Shown here one piece after another: positions 1-8,454 of a stretch of DNA of 64,000 nt. Each line of letters opens with the position of its first letter. Position 1 is the first letter of the stretch. Below the pieces are notes generated by a model, which ran no database searches, had not been told where the DNA came from, and saw nothing but the letters and a program-made list of their open reading frames with translations. The position numbers and the translations under genes were made by a program. This stretch comes from Bradyrhizobium lablabi (GTDB taxonomy: Bacteria; Pseudomonadota; Alphaproteobacteria; Rhizobiales; Xanthobacteraceae): the NCBI RefSeq assembly GCF_900141755.1, contig NZ_LT670844.1:5738501-5802500 (forward strand). Direction: 5' to 3'.

Positions 1-665
1 CGCTGATCGACTTGTCGAAGATCCCGCAATTATCAGGGATTTCGGCGAGTGACGAAATCCTGACCATCGGCGCGATGACCCGCCATGTCGATGTCGCGGA
101 GTCCGAACTGGTGCGCGGCAAGATACCGCTGTTGGCGCATCTCGCCGCCGGCATCGGCGATCCCGCAGTACGCAACCGGGGCACCATCGGCGGCTCGGTC
201 GCCAACAACGATCCGTCCGCCGACTATCCGGCCGCGGTGCTGGCGCTCGATGCGAGTGTCGTCACCGACCGCCGCGAGATTGCGGCCGACGCGTTCTTCC
301 GGGGTCTGTTCGAGACCGCGCTCGAGCCGGGCGAGATCATCACGTCGTTGCGCTTTCCGATTCCGTCTGCCGGCGGCTATGCGAAATTCAAATCGCCGGC
401 GTCGCGCTATGCCGTGGTCGGGGTCTGCGTCGCCAAGAGGGGCGGCAAAGTCCGTGTCGCCGTGACCGGCGCCGGCCCCGGCGTCTTCCGCGTCGCGTCG
501 ATGGAAGCCGCGCTCGAGGCGTCCTTCACGCCAAGCGCGGTCGCGGCGATCAAAGTGCCGTCGAAAAACCTGACTTCCGATATCCACGCGGATTCGGAAT
601 ACCGCGCGCATCTCGTGACCGTGATGGCGAAAAAGGCCGTGGCGGCCGCTCTTTTGAATTTGTGA
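1..665 (+). CDS. FAD-binding subunit of a molybdenum hydroxylase (CoxM/XdhB type), 3' part
   Basis: The gene enters from outside the window; reading starts at base 3 and gives about 220 C-terminal residues. The stretch GTIGGSVANNDPSADYPAA is the conserved FAD-pyrophosphate loop of the medium subunit of xanthine dehydrogenase, CO dehydrogenase and related Mo-hydroxylases, followed by the CO_deh_flav C-terminal domain. In this family the subunit passes electrons from the [2Fe-2S] subunit to the acceptor through FAD. The small and large subunits would have to lie upstream. The stop overlaps the GTG of the amidase, so the two are probably co-translated. The substrate cannot be told from this fragment. 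Confidence 0.88.
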   Translation, partial: LIDLSKIPQLSGISASDEILTIGAMTRHVDVAESELVRGKIPLLAHLAAGIGDPAVRNRGTIGGSVANNDPSADYPAAVLALDASVVTDRREIAADAFFRGLFETALEPGEIITSLRFPIPSAGGYAKFKSPASRYAVVGVCVAKRGGKVRVAVTGAGPGVFRVASMEAALEASFTPSAVAAIKVPSKNLTSDIHADSEYRAHLVTVMAKKAVAAALLNL

Positions 666-2131
666 GGCATGCGGTGAAAGCAGGAAGCGCGCGCGCCGAC
701 GGCGCCGTCGACGCGAACGAATTGGCGAGACTCTCGGCCGTCGAGCTGCTGGAGGGTTATCGCAGCAGGCGATTCACGCCGCGTGACGTCATCGAAGACG
801 TCATCGCCGCGCTGGAACTGACCAACGCATCGTGCAACGTGGTCGTGACCGCGACCTATGATTCCGCGCGCGCCGCGGCCGACGAAGCCACCGCGGCGTG
901 GTCGACAGGACGTCCCGAAGGCAAATTGGCTGGCGTCCCGGTGAGCATAAAAGATCTCGTCTATGTCGCCGGCGTGCGCGCGCTCGGCGGCGCCCCCGCC
1001 AACAAGGATCTGGTGCCGAGCGTCGATGCGGCCGTGGTGTCGGCACTGAAATCGGCGGGCGCGATCGTCACGTGCAAGACCACCACCTGCGAATCCGGAT
1101 ACAAGCTCACCGCCGACAGTCCGGTGTCCGGCATCACCCGCAATCCCTGGAACACGGATCGGACCAGCGGCGGATCGAGCGGCGGCGCCGCGGCGTCGGT
1201 TGCCGCCGGATGCGGTCCGCTCGCGATTGGCACCGATGGCGTCGGCTCGATCCGGGTGCCGTCGTCTTTCTGCGGCGTGGTCGGCATCAAGCCGACATTC
1301 GGACTGGTGCCGCGGTCGCCGGGATTTTCACCGCCATCATGGGCCTCGCTGGCGCATACCGGGCCGATCGCGCGCACCGTGGCCGATGCCGCATTGTTGC
1401 TGGAAGTGGTCGCCGCCCATGATCTGCGCGATGCCGCGAGCCTGCCGGTGCCGCCGCGCAGTTTTGATGCGATTCCGGGCAAGCTTGACGGCATCACGAT
1501 CGGAAGCAGTGTCGACTTCGGTTACGCCGCGGTCGCGCCCGATGTGCGCAAGGCTTTCCGCCTGGCGGCCGACACCTTGGGCTCGCTCGGCGCCGATATC
1601 GTGCCGGATTGTGTGCAGTTCGCGCCGGATATGCTGGAGCGGATCCTGAAACCGATCGCCTATACCGAGCAGGCGGCAGCCGTGTCAGGCCGCGATACCA
1701 GCGCGCTCGCCTCGTCCGACAGCGACTACCGCGACGTTGTTGCCCAAGGCGCGACCTATAGCGGCATCGACTATGTCGAGGCCAATTATCGCCGCAACAG
1801 CCTGCGCGCGTCTTTCCTGGAGATTTTCAAGACAGTCGATGCCATCGTCACGCCGACGGTTGCGGTGACGGCATTCCAAGCCGGCGCGCTCGGCGTCGAC
1901 CGGGTTGATGGCGTCGCCGTCGACCGCCATCTAGGCTGGTCGCCGTTCTCGTGGCCGATAAATCTGACCGGACTGCCGGCCGCGACGATTCCCTGCGGGT
2001 TCGATAGCGACGGGCTCCCGATCGGGCTTCAGATTGTCGCGCCTTGGCTCGACGAGGACCTGATTGTGCGCATCGCCGCCGCGTTCGAAGCCGCGCGGCC
2101 CTGGGCCCGGTTTCGTCCCCGAATGTCCTGA
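662..2131 (+). CDS. Amidase-signature family amidohydrolase
   Basis: The 489-residue protein has the complete amidase signature: Lys97 in SIKDLVY, the GGSSGG loop at 170-175 and Ser196 in GTDGVGSIRVP, which form the Ser-cisSer-Lys triad of this family. Length is normal. The GTG start sits in a four-base GTGA overlap with the FAD-subunit gene; a second GTG four codons on is possible. Family members hydrolyse many amides, and GatA is less likely because no gatB/gatC is adjacent. Coupling to a Mo-hydroxylase subunit suggests that an aromatic or heterocyclic amide is processed together with hydroxylation (inference). Its last 200 bases are overlapped antisense by the LysR reading frame. Confidence 0.9.
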   Translation: MRHAVKAGSARADGAVDANELARLSAVELLEGYRSRRFTPRDVIEDVIAALELTNASCNVVVTATYDSARAAADEATAAWSTGRPEGKLAGVPVSIKDLVYVAGVRALGGAPANKDLVPSVDAAVVSALKSAGAIVTCKTTTCESGYKLTADSPVSGITRNPWNTDRTSGGSSGGAAASVAAGCGPLAIGTDGVGSIRVPSSFCGVVGIKPTFGLVPRSPGFSPPSWASLAHTGPIARTVADAALLLEVVAAHDLRDAASLPVPPRSFDAIPGKLDGITIGSSVDFGYAAVAPDVRKAFRLAADTLGSLGADIVPDCVQFAPDMLERILKPIAYTEQAAAVSGRDTSALASSDSDYRDVVAQGATYSGIDYVEANYRRNSLRASFLEIFKTVDAIVTPTVAVTAFQAGALGVDRVDGVAVDRHLGWSPFSWPINLTGLPAATIPCGFDSDGLPIGLQIVAPWLDEDLIVRIAAAFEAARPWARFRPRMS

Positions 2132-3049
2132 AGGGCCGGAGACGGCATCGGCCGGCGACAACGGCAGTTCCTTGCCGAGCAGCAATTCGTCATCGAGATT
2201 GAGATAATGCGCGAGGTAATCGTGCAGCGCGCCTGCGGCCTTCGATGTTGCCGCCGGCGATTTGTAGAGCAGGAGATCGACCTTGGGCAGCGGCGGCAGC
2301 CCTTCGGGAGCGCCGATCTCGCGCATGTTGCGCACCAGCGCGCTTCGGCCGAGCACAGTCACCGCCATGCCGGCAAACGCCGCGGCCTGCAAGCCAGAGA
2401 CGCTGTGGCTGACGCAGGCGATGCGCCATCTTAGCCGCGCGGCCTCCAGTTGCTCGATCGCATGGTCGCGGAAGATATTGCCCGGCGGCAAAAGCGCGAG
2501 CGGGATCGGCTTTTCATTGTGGGCGGTGGATTGCTCGCCGGTCATCCAGACCAGTTGTTCCTGCCTCACCACCTGCCCGCCGGTGAAATCGTTCATGCGG
2601 GTCACGAGCGCAATATCGACTTCGCCGCGCTTGACGCATCCGACCAGCGGCGTCGACAGCGAGCAGTTCAACTCGAGCTGGACGCGCGGAAAGGCTTTGC
2701 GGAAGATTTTCAGGATCGCCGGCAGCATGAAGGCGGCATAGAGGTCGGGCGTGCCGAGCACGACGTGGCCTTCGATATCCGGCGAGGCGAGCTGCGACAG
2801 CAATTCGTCATGAAAACCGAGGATCGAGCGCGCATAGCTCAAGACGGTCTCGCCTTCCGCGGTGAGGAACAGCCGGCGGCCTTCATGGATGAAGATGGCC
2901 TTTCCGGTGAGTTCCTCGAGCCGCTGCAGTTGCAGGGTGATCGCCGGTTGGGTGCGGCCGAGCCGCCGCGCGGTCTCGGTGATGCTTCCGGTCTCGACCA
3001 CCGACATCAGCGAGCGCAGCATCCGAATATCCAGGTTGATGAGGTTCAT
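1931..3049 (-). CDS. LysR-family transcriptional regulator with C-terminal extension
   Basis: The N-terminal winged helix-turn-helix is typical of LysR (IRMLRSLMSVVETGSITETA, then a TQPAIT recognition helix) and is followed by a substrate-binding domain. I place the start at the ATG giving MNLINLDIRM because the 69 codons upstream encode nothing LysR-like. The normal domain ends near the DYLAHYLNLDDELLL stretch, but no stop follows and the frame runs about 70 more residues, the last 67 of them antisense to the amidase. The gene converges on the amidase operon and may regulate it; the inducer is unknown. Total 372 residues against about 300 for the family. Confidence 0.85.
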   Translation of the reverse strand: MNLINLDIRMLRSLMSVVETGSITETARRLGRTQPAITLQLQRLEELTGKAIFIHEGRRLFLTAEGETVLSYARSILGFHDELLSQLASPDIEGHVVLGTPDLYAAFMLPAILKIFRKAFPRVQLELNCSLSTPLVGCVKRGEVDIALVTRMNDFTGGQVVRQEQLVWMTGEQSTAHNEKPIPLALLPPGNIFRDHAIEQLEAARLRWRIACVSHSVSGLQAAAFAGMAVTVLGRSALVRNMREIGAPEGLPPLPKVDLLLYKSPAATSKAAGALHDYLAHYLNLDDELLLGKELPLSPADAVSGPSGHSGTKPGPGPRGFERGGDAHNQVLVEPRRDNLKPDREPVAIEPAGNRRGRQSGQIYRPRERRPA

Positions 3050-3252
3050 TGCGTCACTCACGGTCCGGGGTCCTGCATATTCCATGCAATTTTCATGCTG
3101 CGATGCCGAACGGGGAAGGCCAGATAGTGCTGATGAAACAGGCTGCGGTGTGCAAGGGCTGCCATGCTGCTCGCAAAAAGGGCGAGGCGCCATCCCGAAC
3201 ATGCGCCGCGTGCTCCAGGACCGCGACAACACGCCACCGGCCGGTATTGGGA

Positions 3253-3777
3253 TCACGATCGCCGAGGTGGTCGCTTTGACAGCGATTTCCGCTTCGGCTT
3301 CGCCGAAGCTTTCGCAGCCTCAATCTCCGGCTCGATCGATCCGAGCGTCTCGTAGATTTCCCGAAAGATGGTCTTGAGGCGGGCGACCTCGTCTTCCCTG
3401 TAATTCTCCACAGCCACTTCGGCGAAATGCACCGCGATCGGCATCAGCTCTTCCACCAGCGCTCGGCCTTTCGACGTGAGATTGATGGCAACGGTTCGTC
3501 CATTGTCTTCCAGCCGACTGCGCGTGACGAGACCCTTGCGCTTCATCTCGCCGATCAGCCGCGACAACGTCGAAATCTCCGTGGTCGTCACGCTGGCAAG
3601 GTCGCTCAGCCGCTGATCGCCTTTTTCCCACAGCGCGGCCATCACCCGGTACATCGGTAAGCTTACGCCGAACGGCGCAATGCGCCGCGAAAACAATTCG
3701 CCCATCCGCACGCCGACCCGGTTGAGCAGATAGGGAAAGGAATTCGAAAGTCTGTACAAGGCCTTGGGCTCCGACAA
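3253..3777 (-). CDS. MarR-family regulator, probable GraR-type repressor of the resorcylate genes
   Basis: This 174-residue MarR protein has the winged-helix core (residues about 45-110: LSDLASVTTTEISTLSRLIGEMKRKGLV with the DNGRT wing) and a basic Lys/Arg-rich tail. The start is TTG. It is divergent from the flavin reductase, oxygenase, decarboxylase and transporter genes. A MarR repressor beside the same set is known for gamma-resorcylate (gra) clusters, so local control released by an aromatic ligand is likely (inference from context). A perfect palindrome lies in the shared intergenic region at 3867-3876. Confidence 0.85.
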   Translation of the reverse strand: MSEPKALYRLSNSFPYLLNRVGVRMGELFSRRIAPFGVSLPMYRVMAALWEKGDQRLSDLASVTTTEISTLSRLIGEMKRKGLVTRSRLEDNGRTVAINLTSKGRALVEELMPIAVHFAEVAVENYREDEVARLKTIFREIYETLGSIEPEIEAAKASAKPKRKSLSKRPPRRS

Positions 3778-3851
3778 GCCGCAACAATTGCGCGCCGACA
3801 GTTACCGGAAGGGCGTCCGTCTCACAAGTAAATTGCGGCTAGAACTTTTGA

Positions 3852-3885
3852 TTGACAAATAGTTGCATTTGCAAATATTGTAACT
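3852..3885 (+). promoter_or_regulatory. Promoter with overlapping MarR operator candidate
   Basis: A consensus -35 TTGACA lies at 3852-3857. A weak -10 (TATTGT, 3877-3882) follows at 19 bp, or ATATTG at 17 bp. Between them is the perfect 10-bp palindrome ATTTGCAAAT (3867-3876), embedded in a looser inverted repeat with AGTT and AACT ends (3861-3885). A repressor bound here would block the rightward promoter. The leftward MarR gene starts about 75 bp away, so autoregulation from the same site is possible. Confidence 0.55.
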
Positions 3886-3931
3886 GAAATAATCCGACCG
3901 AGAAGCGGGCTTTGCGTTACCGGAGCGAGAC

Positions 3932-4450
3932 ATGTCCCTGGATGCCGCCACCGACGACCTTCGCGCGTCGTTCAAGCTTGCGATGCGCCGCTTCCCCGCA
4001 GCCGTCACGGTCATCACCTCGGCCGACCAGACCCGTCGCCATGGCATGACGGCGACCGCGGTCACCTCGCTCTCCCTCGACCCGCCGTCGCTCGTGGTCT
4101 GCGTCAACCAGGCGAGCCTGCTTCACGACATCATGCTGCTGGCGCGCCGGTTCTGCGTGAACCTGCTGCGCCGGGATCAGGTCGCGTTATCGGCGGCCTT
4201 CAGCGGGGCGCTGCCGCCTGAAACACGTTTTGGTCTCGGCGAATGGGCGGTCTCGCCCGAAGGCATCAGTTATCTCGAAACCGCGCAGATCAATATCTTT
4301 TGCCGAAAGGCCGCCGCCGTTCCCTACGGCACGCACACAATCTTCATCGGCGAGGCCGAACTCGTGAACGTTCACGATCCCGTCGATCCCCTAATCTATC
4401 AGGATGCGACCTACTGCTTTTCCGTGCCAGCCGAAACCAAAGCCGCCTAA
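3932..4450 (+). CDS. Flavin reductase component of a two-component monooxygenase (GraA-like)
   Basis: The 172-residue protein belongs to the flavin reductase-like domain family (HpaC/DIM6 type): an N-terminal FKLAMRRFPAAVTVITSA strand, MTATAVTSLSLDPPSLVVCVN flavin-contact region, and the G-T-H-T-I-F-IGEAELV strand near the C-terminus. Such proteins use NAD(P)H to supply free reduced FAD or FMN to a partner oxygenase. A GGAGCGAG ribosome site precedes the ATG. It is followed after 47 bp by the acyl-CoA dehydrogenase-like oxygenase, the expected partner. Confidence 0.88.
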   Translation: MSLDAATDDLRASFKLAMRRFPAAVTVITSADQTRRHGMTATAVTSLSLDPPSLVVCVNQASLLHDIMLLARRFCVNLLRRDQVALSAAFSGALPPETRFGLGEWAVSPEGISYLETAQINIFCRKAAAVPYGTHTIFIGEAELVNVHDPVDPLIYQDATYCFSVPAETKAA

Positions 4451-4497
4451 GCAGGCCGCCACGGCCGCCTGGAATCTTGGATGACGGAGGAACCGAC

Positions 4498-5736
4498 ATG
4501 AACGTTGCCGCACAGGTCTTCGAAAAAAATTCTGACCAGCCGTTCGGCAGACGCCCGAGCGTCGGCGATCTCAAGCTCCGGGTTGCCAGTATAAGTTCGC
4601 AAATCAAGGCGAGAGCGCACGCCACGGAAAAAAGCGGGCGCGTTCCCGCCGAAAACATCCTCGCGCTGCGGTCGATCGGCTATTTCGACATTGTGAGACC
4701 GCGCGCCTTCGGCGGCTACGAGTACGATTTCGATGTCCTGGTCGACCTCAACATCGATCTGGCCAAGGCCTGCGCATCGACCGCCTGGGTCGGCGGATTG
4801 CTCGCCGCCCACCAATGGCTGATTGCGAGTTTTCACGAGCAAGCCCAGCGCGATGTCTGGGATTCAAACCCCGACGCGCTGGCCTGCGGATCCTATGCGC
4901 CGGCAACCAAAGCGGTTGCCGCCCATGGCGGCTATGTCTTGACCGGCCGCTGGTCCTTCGCCAGCGGCTGCGACAATGCACAATGGTCCCTGTGTGCCGC
5001 GCTGCTGCCGTCGCGCAGCGAAGCCGACCGGTTTGTCCCGGCGTTTTTGCTGGTGCCGGCGTCGCACTATCTGATCGAGGACAACTGGAATGTCGTCGGC
5101 CTTGCCGGGACCGGCAGCAAGACGCTGCAGTTGAAAGACGTATTTGTGCCCGAACACCGGGTTCTCACCTTTCTTGAAACCACATCCGGCAAAACGCCGG
5201 GCGCGCTGCTCTATTCGGACAACCCGGGGTTTTCCATTCCGATGCTGAGCAATATTCCCTCCTGCCTTGCTTCCGTCGCCGTCGGCACCGCGGCCGGCGC
5301 GCTGGAGGATTATCTCGAAGCCACCAGCAAGCGCGTCACGCGCGGCGCGGTTGCGGGCAGCAACAACCGGATGGCGGAATTCCCCACGATCCAGTTGCGG
5401 GTCGCGGAAGCGGCGGCTTCGACCGATGCCGCGCGCGAAATCCTGCTACGCGATTTGCGCGACCGCGCCGCTACAGTTCGCGCAAGCAGGCCGGTGTCGA
5501 TCGAGGACCGGATCGTCAGCCGCCGCGGCCAGGCATTTGCGGTTTCGCTGGCCATCCGTGCCAGCGAAGCGCTTAATGCCTCGACCGGCGGGCAGGGGCT
5601 GGACCTTTCCAATCCGGTGCAACGGGCATGGCGCGACGCCAACGCCGTCGGCCGTCACATCAGCATGAACTGGGATGCGGTAGGTACCATGTATGGCCAG
5701 ATGGCGCTGGGCCTCGTGCCGCAAGGACAGTACTGA
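4498..5736 (+). CDS. Flavin-dependent monooxygenase oxygenase component, probable resorcinol hydroxylase (GraD-like)
   Basis: This 412-residue protein has the acyl-CoA dehydrogenase fold as used by group D flavin monooxygenases (HsaA, p-hydroxyphenylacetate hydroxylase C2). Recognisable parts are the N-terminal helical domain (AENILALRSIGYFDIVRP), the central GGYVLTGRWSFASGCDNAQW beta region and the C-terminal ISMNWDAVGTMYGQ segment. It would take reduced flavin from the preceding reductase and hydroxylate a phenol. I start at the ATG after GGAGG rather than further upstream, where the frame runs through the reductase gene. With the decarboxylase next to it, resorcinol to hydroxyquinol is the most likely reaction (inference). 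Confidence 0.85.
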   Translation: MNVAAQVFEKNSDQPFGRRPSVGDLKLRVASISSQIKARAHATEKSGRVPAENILALRSIGYFDIVRPRAFGGYEYDFDVLVDLNIDLAKACASTAWVGGLLAAHQWLIASFHEQAQRDVWDSNPDALACGSYAPATKAVAAHGGYVLTGRWSFASGCDNAQWSLCAALLPSRSEADRFVPAFLLVPASHYLIEDNWNVVGLAGTGSKTLQLKDVFVPEHRVLTFLETTSGKTPGALLYSDNPGFSIPMLSNIPSCLASVAVGTAAGALEDYLEATSKRVTRGAVAGSNNRMAEFPTIQLRVAEAAASTDAAREILLRDLRDRAATVRASRPVSIEDRIVSRRGQAFAVSLAIRASEALNASTGGQGLDLSNPVQRAWRDANAVGRHISMNWDAVGTMYGQMALGLVPQGQY

Positions 5737-5756
5737 AACCAAAAAGGAGAATGACA

Positions 5757-6779
5757 ATGCAGGGCAAGATCGCGCTCGAGGAGCACTTCGCCATTCCGGA
5801 CACGCTGATGGATTCCGCAGGCTTCGCGCCCGAGAGCTATTGGCCCGAGCTGAAGGAGCGCCTGCTCGACATCCAGGAAAAGCGGCTGCGGCAAATGGAC
5901 GAGCAGGGCGTCGAGATGATGATCCTCTCGCTCAACGCGCCGGCCGTGCAGGCGATACCGGACGCCAAGAAGGCGAATGAAATCGCGGTGCGGGCGAACG
6001 ATTATCTGGCCGAACAGGTCGCCAGGCGCCCCGAGCGCTTTCAGGCCTTCGCGGCGCTTCCGATGCAGGATCCGGATCTCGCGATCGTCGAACTCGATCG
6101 CGCCGTCTCTACGATGGGCTTCAAGGGCGCGCTGGTGAACGGCTTCTCGCAGGTCGGCGAGGCGCGCAATGCCGTCTATTACGATCTGGACCGGTACTGG
6201 CCGTTCTGGGAGACGGTCGAACAGCTCGACGTGCCGTTCTATCTGCACCCGCGCAATCCGCTCACTGAAGATTCTCGGATCTATGAAGGCCACGAATGGT
6301 TGCTGGGGCCGACCTGGGCGTTCGGCCAGGAAACCGCCGTCCACGCGCTGCGCCTGATGGGCTCCGGCCTGTTCGACAAGTATCCGGGCTTGCGCATTAT
6401 TCTCGGCCACATGGGGGAGGGGCTGCCCTACAGCATGTGGCGGATCGATCACCGCAACGGCTGGGTGAAGGCGCCGCCGCGCTACAAGGCGAAAAAGAAG
6501 ATCTGCGAATATTTCAACGCGCATTTCTACCTGACGACGTCGGGCAATTTCCGTACCCAGACGCTGATCGACGCCTTGCTGGAAATCGGCGCCGACCGGA
6601 TTCTGTTCTCGGCCGATTGGCCGTTCGAGAACATCGATCACGCCGCGCAATGGTTCGACAGCGCAACGATCAGCGAGGCGGATCGCAAGAAGATCGGAAG
6701 AGATAACGCGCTCCGGCTGTTCAAGCTCGCGGACAACAGCGCCTCGCAATCCGGCAAGGTCGCCCAAGCCGCAGAATAG
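5757..6779 (+). CDS. graF: Gamma-resorcylate (2,6-dihydroxybenzoate) decarboxylase
   Basis: The 340-residue amidohydrolase-superfamily protein matches the gamma-resorcylate decarboxylase family over its whole length as I know it, starting MQGKIALEEHFAIP and including NAPAVQAIPD, FYLHPRNPL and GHMGEGLPY. The metal ligands known for the family fall at the family positions: Glu8, His10, His164 and Asp287, with His218 also present. It releases CO2 reversibly from 2,6-dihydroxybenzoate to give resorcinol, the substrate of the oxygenase upstream. The second ATG (5757) is chosen because AAGGAG then has normal spacing; the ATG at 5751 is too close. This gene defines the cluster. Confidence 0.93.
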   Translation: MQGKIALEEHFAIPDTLMDSAGFAPESYWPELKERLLDIQEKRLRQMDEQGVEMMILSLNAPAVQAIPDAKKANEIAVRANDYLAEQVARRPERFQAFAALPMQDPDLAIVELDRAVSTMGFKGALVNGFSQVGEARNAVYYDLDRYWPFWETVEQLDVPFYLHPRNPLTEDSRIYEGHEWLLGPTWAFGQETAVHALRLMGSGLFDKYPGLRIILGHMGEGLPYSMWRIDHRNGWVKAPPRYKAKKKICEYFNAHFYLTTSGNFRTQTLIDALLEIGADRILFSADWPFENIDHAAQWFDSATISEADRKKIGRDNALRLFKLADNSASQSGKVAQAAE

Positions 6780-6824
6780 TGGCAAGTGACTTCAAAAAGA
6801 CCAAACGACATCGGGGAGGCTAGG

Positions 6825-8180
6825 ATGACTTTGCAAACGATCGACGTTCACGAGGAACTGGCGGGTGCCAAGGTAGGCGTGTTCCATTGGCGCCTCGGCG
6901 CGATGATGGGATTGCTGACGCTGTTCGATGGCTATGACACCTTCAATCCCGCCTATGTCATCCACTATGTCGCCGGACCCTGGGGCCTCAAAGCCGGGCA
7001 GGCGGGCCTTCTGATCTCCAGTGGATTGGTCGGTTTCCTGCTCGGCGCGGCGATCCATGGCGTGGCGGCCGACCGGTTCGGGCGTCGCGGGGCACTTTTG
7101 GCCGGCTTATGGGTCACAAGCGTTTTCACGCTTCTCACCGCGTGGCTCGCCAACTCGTTTCTGACGTTCTGCGCGCTGCGATTGTTGACGGGACTGGGCC
7201 TCGGCGTGCTGTTGCCGCTCGCGACCACCTACATCAACGAACTGGCGCCGCGCCGGGTCGCCAACACGTTTGCCTTATGGGGCGTCGCGTTGGGCTGGGC
7301 CGCGGGCGGCACGCTGGCGGGAGTTGTCGGGGTGTTCGCCACGCCGTCATGGGGCTGGCAGAGCCTTTATTGGATCGGCTCGCTCTCCTTCCTGTTGCTG
7401 CCGTTCATGCATCTGACGCTGCCGGAGTCGCCAAAGTTCCTGGTGATGGAAGGACGGGTCGCCGAGATCCGGCGAATGCTCGCCAAATTGCGGCCCGAGC
7501 GCGCCCATATCTATGCGTCCGCGGCGATTGTCGCTGACAACAACAAGGCGTCGGGAAACCTGATCCTCGAACTATTGCAGCCGCGTTACCGCCGGACCAC
7601 GATCGCGATCTGGGCCACCGCCTTTCTCAGCCTGTTCTGCATTTTCGGCCTGTCCGGATGGATCCCGACGGTGATGATCGCGCGCGGCGAGACATTCGCG
7701 GCCAGTTTCGGATTTGGCGCGCTGATGCAGGTCATGTCCTTTGTCGGCGCCATTGCACTTGGCCATCTCGTCGACCGGTTTGGCCATAACCGCGGCCTGC
7801 TCGGCCTGTGGTGGGCGCTCGGCGGATGCGCGGTTCTGACGCTGGTATTCCTGAACGACCATCTCGTGAATGTCACCTGCGTCGCGGCCGCCGGGTTCTT
7901 CATCATCGGCGCGCAGTTCGTCCTGAACAATTTCACCGCGGCGGCCTATGAGACCAATGTGCGGGCGACTGCGGTCGGAATGGAATTGGGCGTCGGCCGG
8001 GTCGGCGCCATCCTCGGGCCGTTCGTCGCCGGCGCGCTGCAACAGAACTATCAAAGCGCGCTGCCGATGTTCCTCGCGATCGGTCTGGCGGCGCTCGCGG
8101 CGGGCGGGATCATCCTGCTTGCCAACCGCCGGGGCGCGGAAGCAAGTACCGGGCGTCTCGCTGAACCGAAGGCTGCGTAG
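6825..8180 (+). CDS. MFS transporter, aromatic acid:H+ symporter (AAHS) family, probable resorcylate uptake
   Basis: The 451-residue protein has about twelve hydrophobic segments, motif A as DRFGRRGALL after the second one, and LPESPKFLVMEGR at the central loop, all as in the BenK/PcaK group. The FDGYDTFNP stretch in helix 1 matches the DGxD motif of aromatic-acid carriers. A GGGGAGGC ribosome site precedes the ATG, 45 bp after the decarboxylase. Import of gamma-resorcylate is inferred from position; gra clusters of other bacteria carry a comparable carrier. Confidence 0.88.
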   Translation: MTLQTIDVHEELAGAKVGVFHWRLGAMMGLLTLFDGYDTFNPAYVIHYVAGPWGLKAGQAGLLISSGLVGFLLGAAIHGVAADRFGRRGALLAGLWVTSVFTLLTAWLANSFLTFCALRLLTGLGLGVLLPLATTYINELAPRRVANTFALWGVALGWAAGGTLAGVVGVFATPSWGWQSLYWIGSLSFLLLPFMHLTLPESPKFLVMEGRVAEIRRMLAKLRPERAHIYASAAIVADNNKASGNLILELLQPRYRRTTIAIWATAFLSLFCIFGLSGWIPTVMIARGETFAASFGFGALMQVMSFVGAIALGHLVDRFGHNRGLLGLWWALGGCAVLTLVFLNDHLVNVTCVAAAGFFIIGAQFVLNNFTAAAYETNVRATAVGMELGVGRVGAILGPFVAGALQQNYQSALPMFLAIGLAALAAGGIILLANRRGAEASTGRLAEPKAA

Positions 8181-8247
8181 CCGATGCAGAACTTCACGCA
8201 CGGGGCGGCTCTATATCCGCAAATAAAACTTGGAGATGGAGTCAAGC

Positions 8248-8454
8248 ATGACAACGGAATCGAACAAACTTCTTATGAACAGCTTCACAAACTTCATCAA
8301 CACGGCGAGCGAGGATTTGGCCACCGCGCTCATCTCCGCAAATGGTACGGAGTTCGAAAACGCCTTTGGCCGCGAGCGAACAGGGCCACCACCGCACACT
8401 GCCGTCGTTACTGTCGCGGCCAGAGTCGCTCGTCTGGCGGAGCGATCTCGGTGA
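8248..8454 (+). pseudogene. Truncated SnoaL-like (ester cyclase/NTF2-fold) remnant
   Basis: The first 36 or so residues after the ATG (MTTESNKLLMNSFTNFINT then SEDLATALIS) look like the amino end of SnoaL-like proteins of this group, which usually run to about 135 residues. Similarity stops after EFENAFG, and the frame ends in unrelated, basic sequence at 8454, overlapping the end of the convergent [2Fe-2S] gene. A GGAG ribosome site is still present. I read it as a 5' gene fragment left by a deletion. An alternative is a genuine short protein, but the abrupt change argues against it. Confidence 0.5.

Noticed and set aside
4243..4497. Oxygenase gene extending upstream from 4498
   Set aside because: The extension lies inside the flavin reductase gene in another frame; GGAGG and the family N-terminus support the ATG at 4498.
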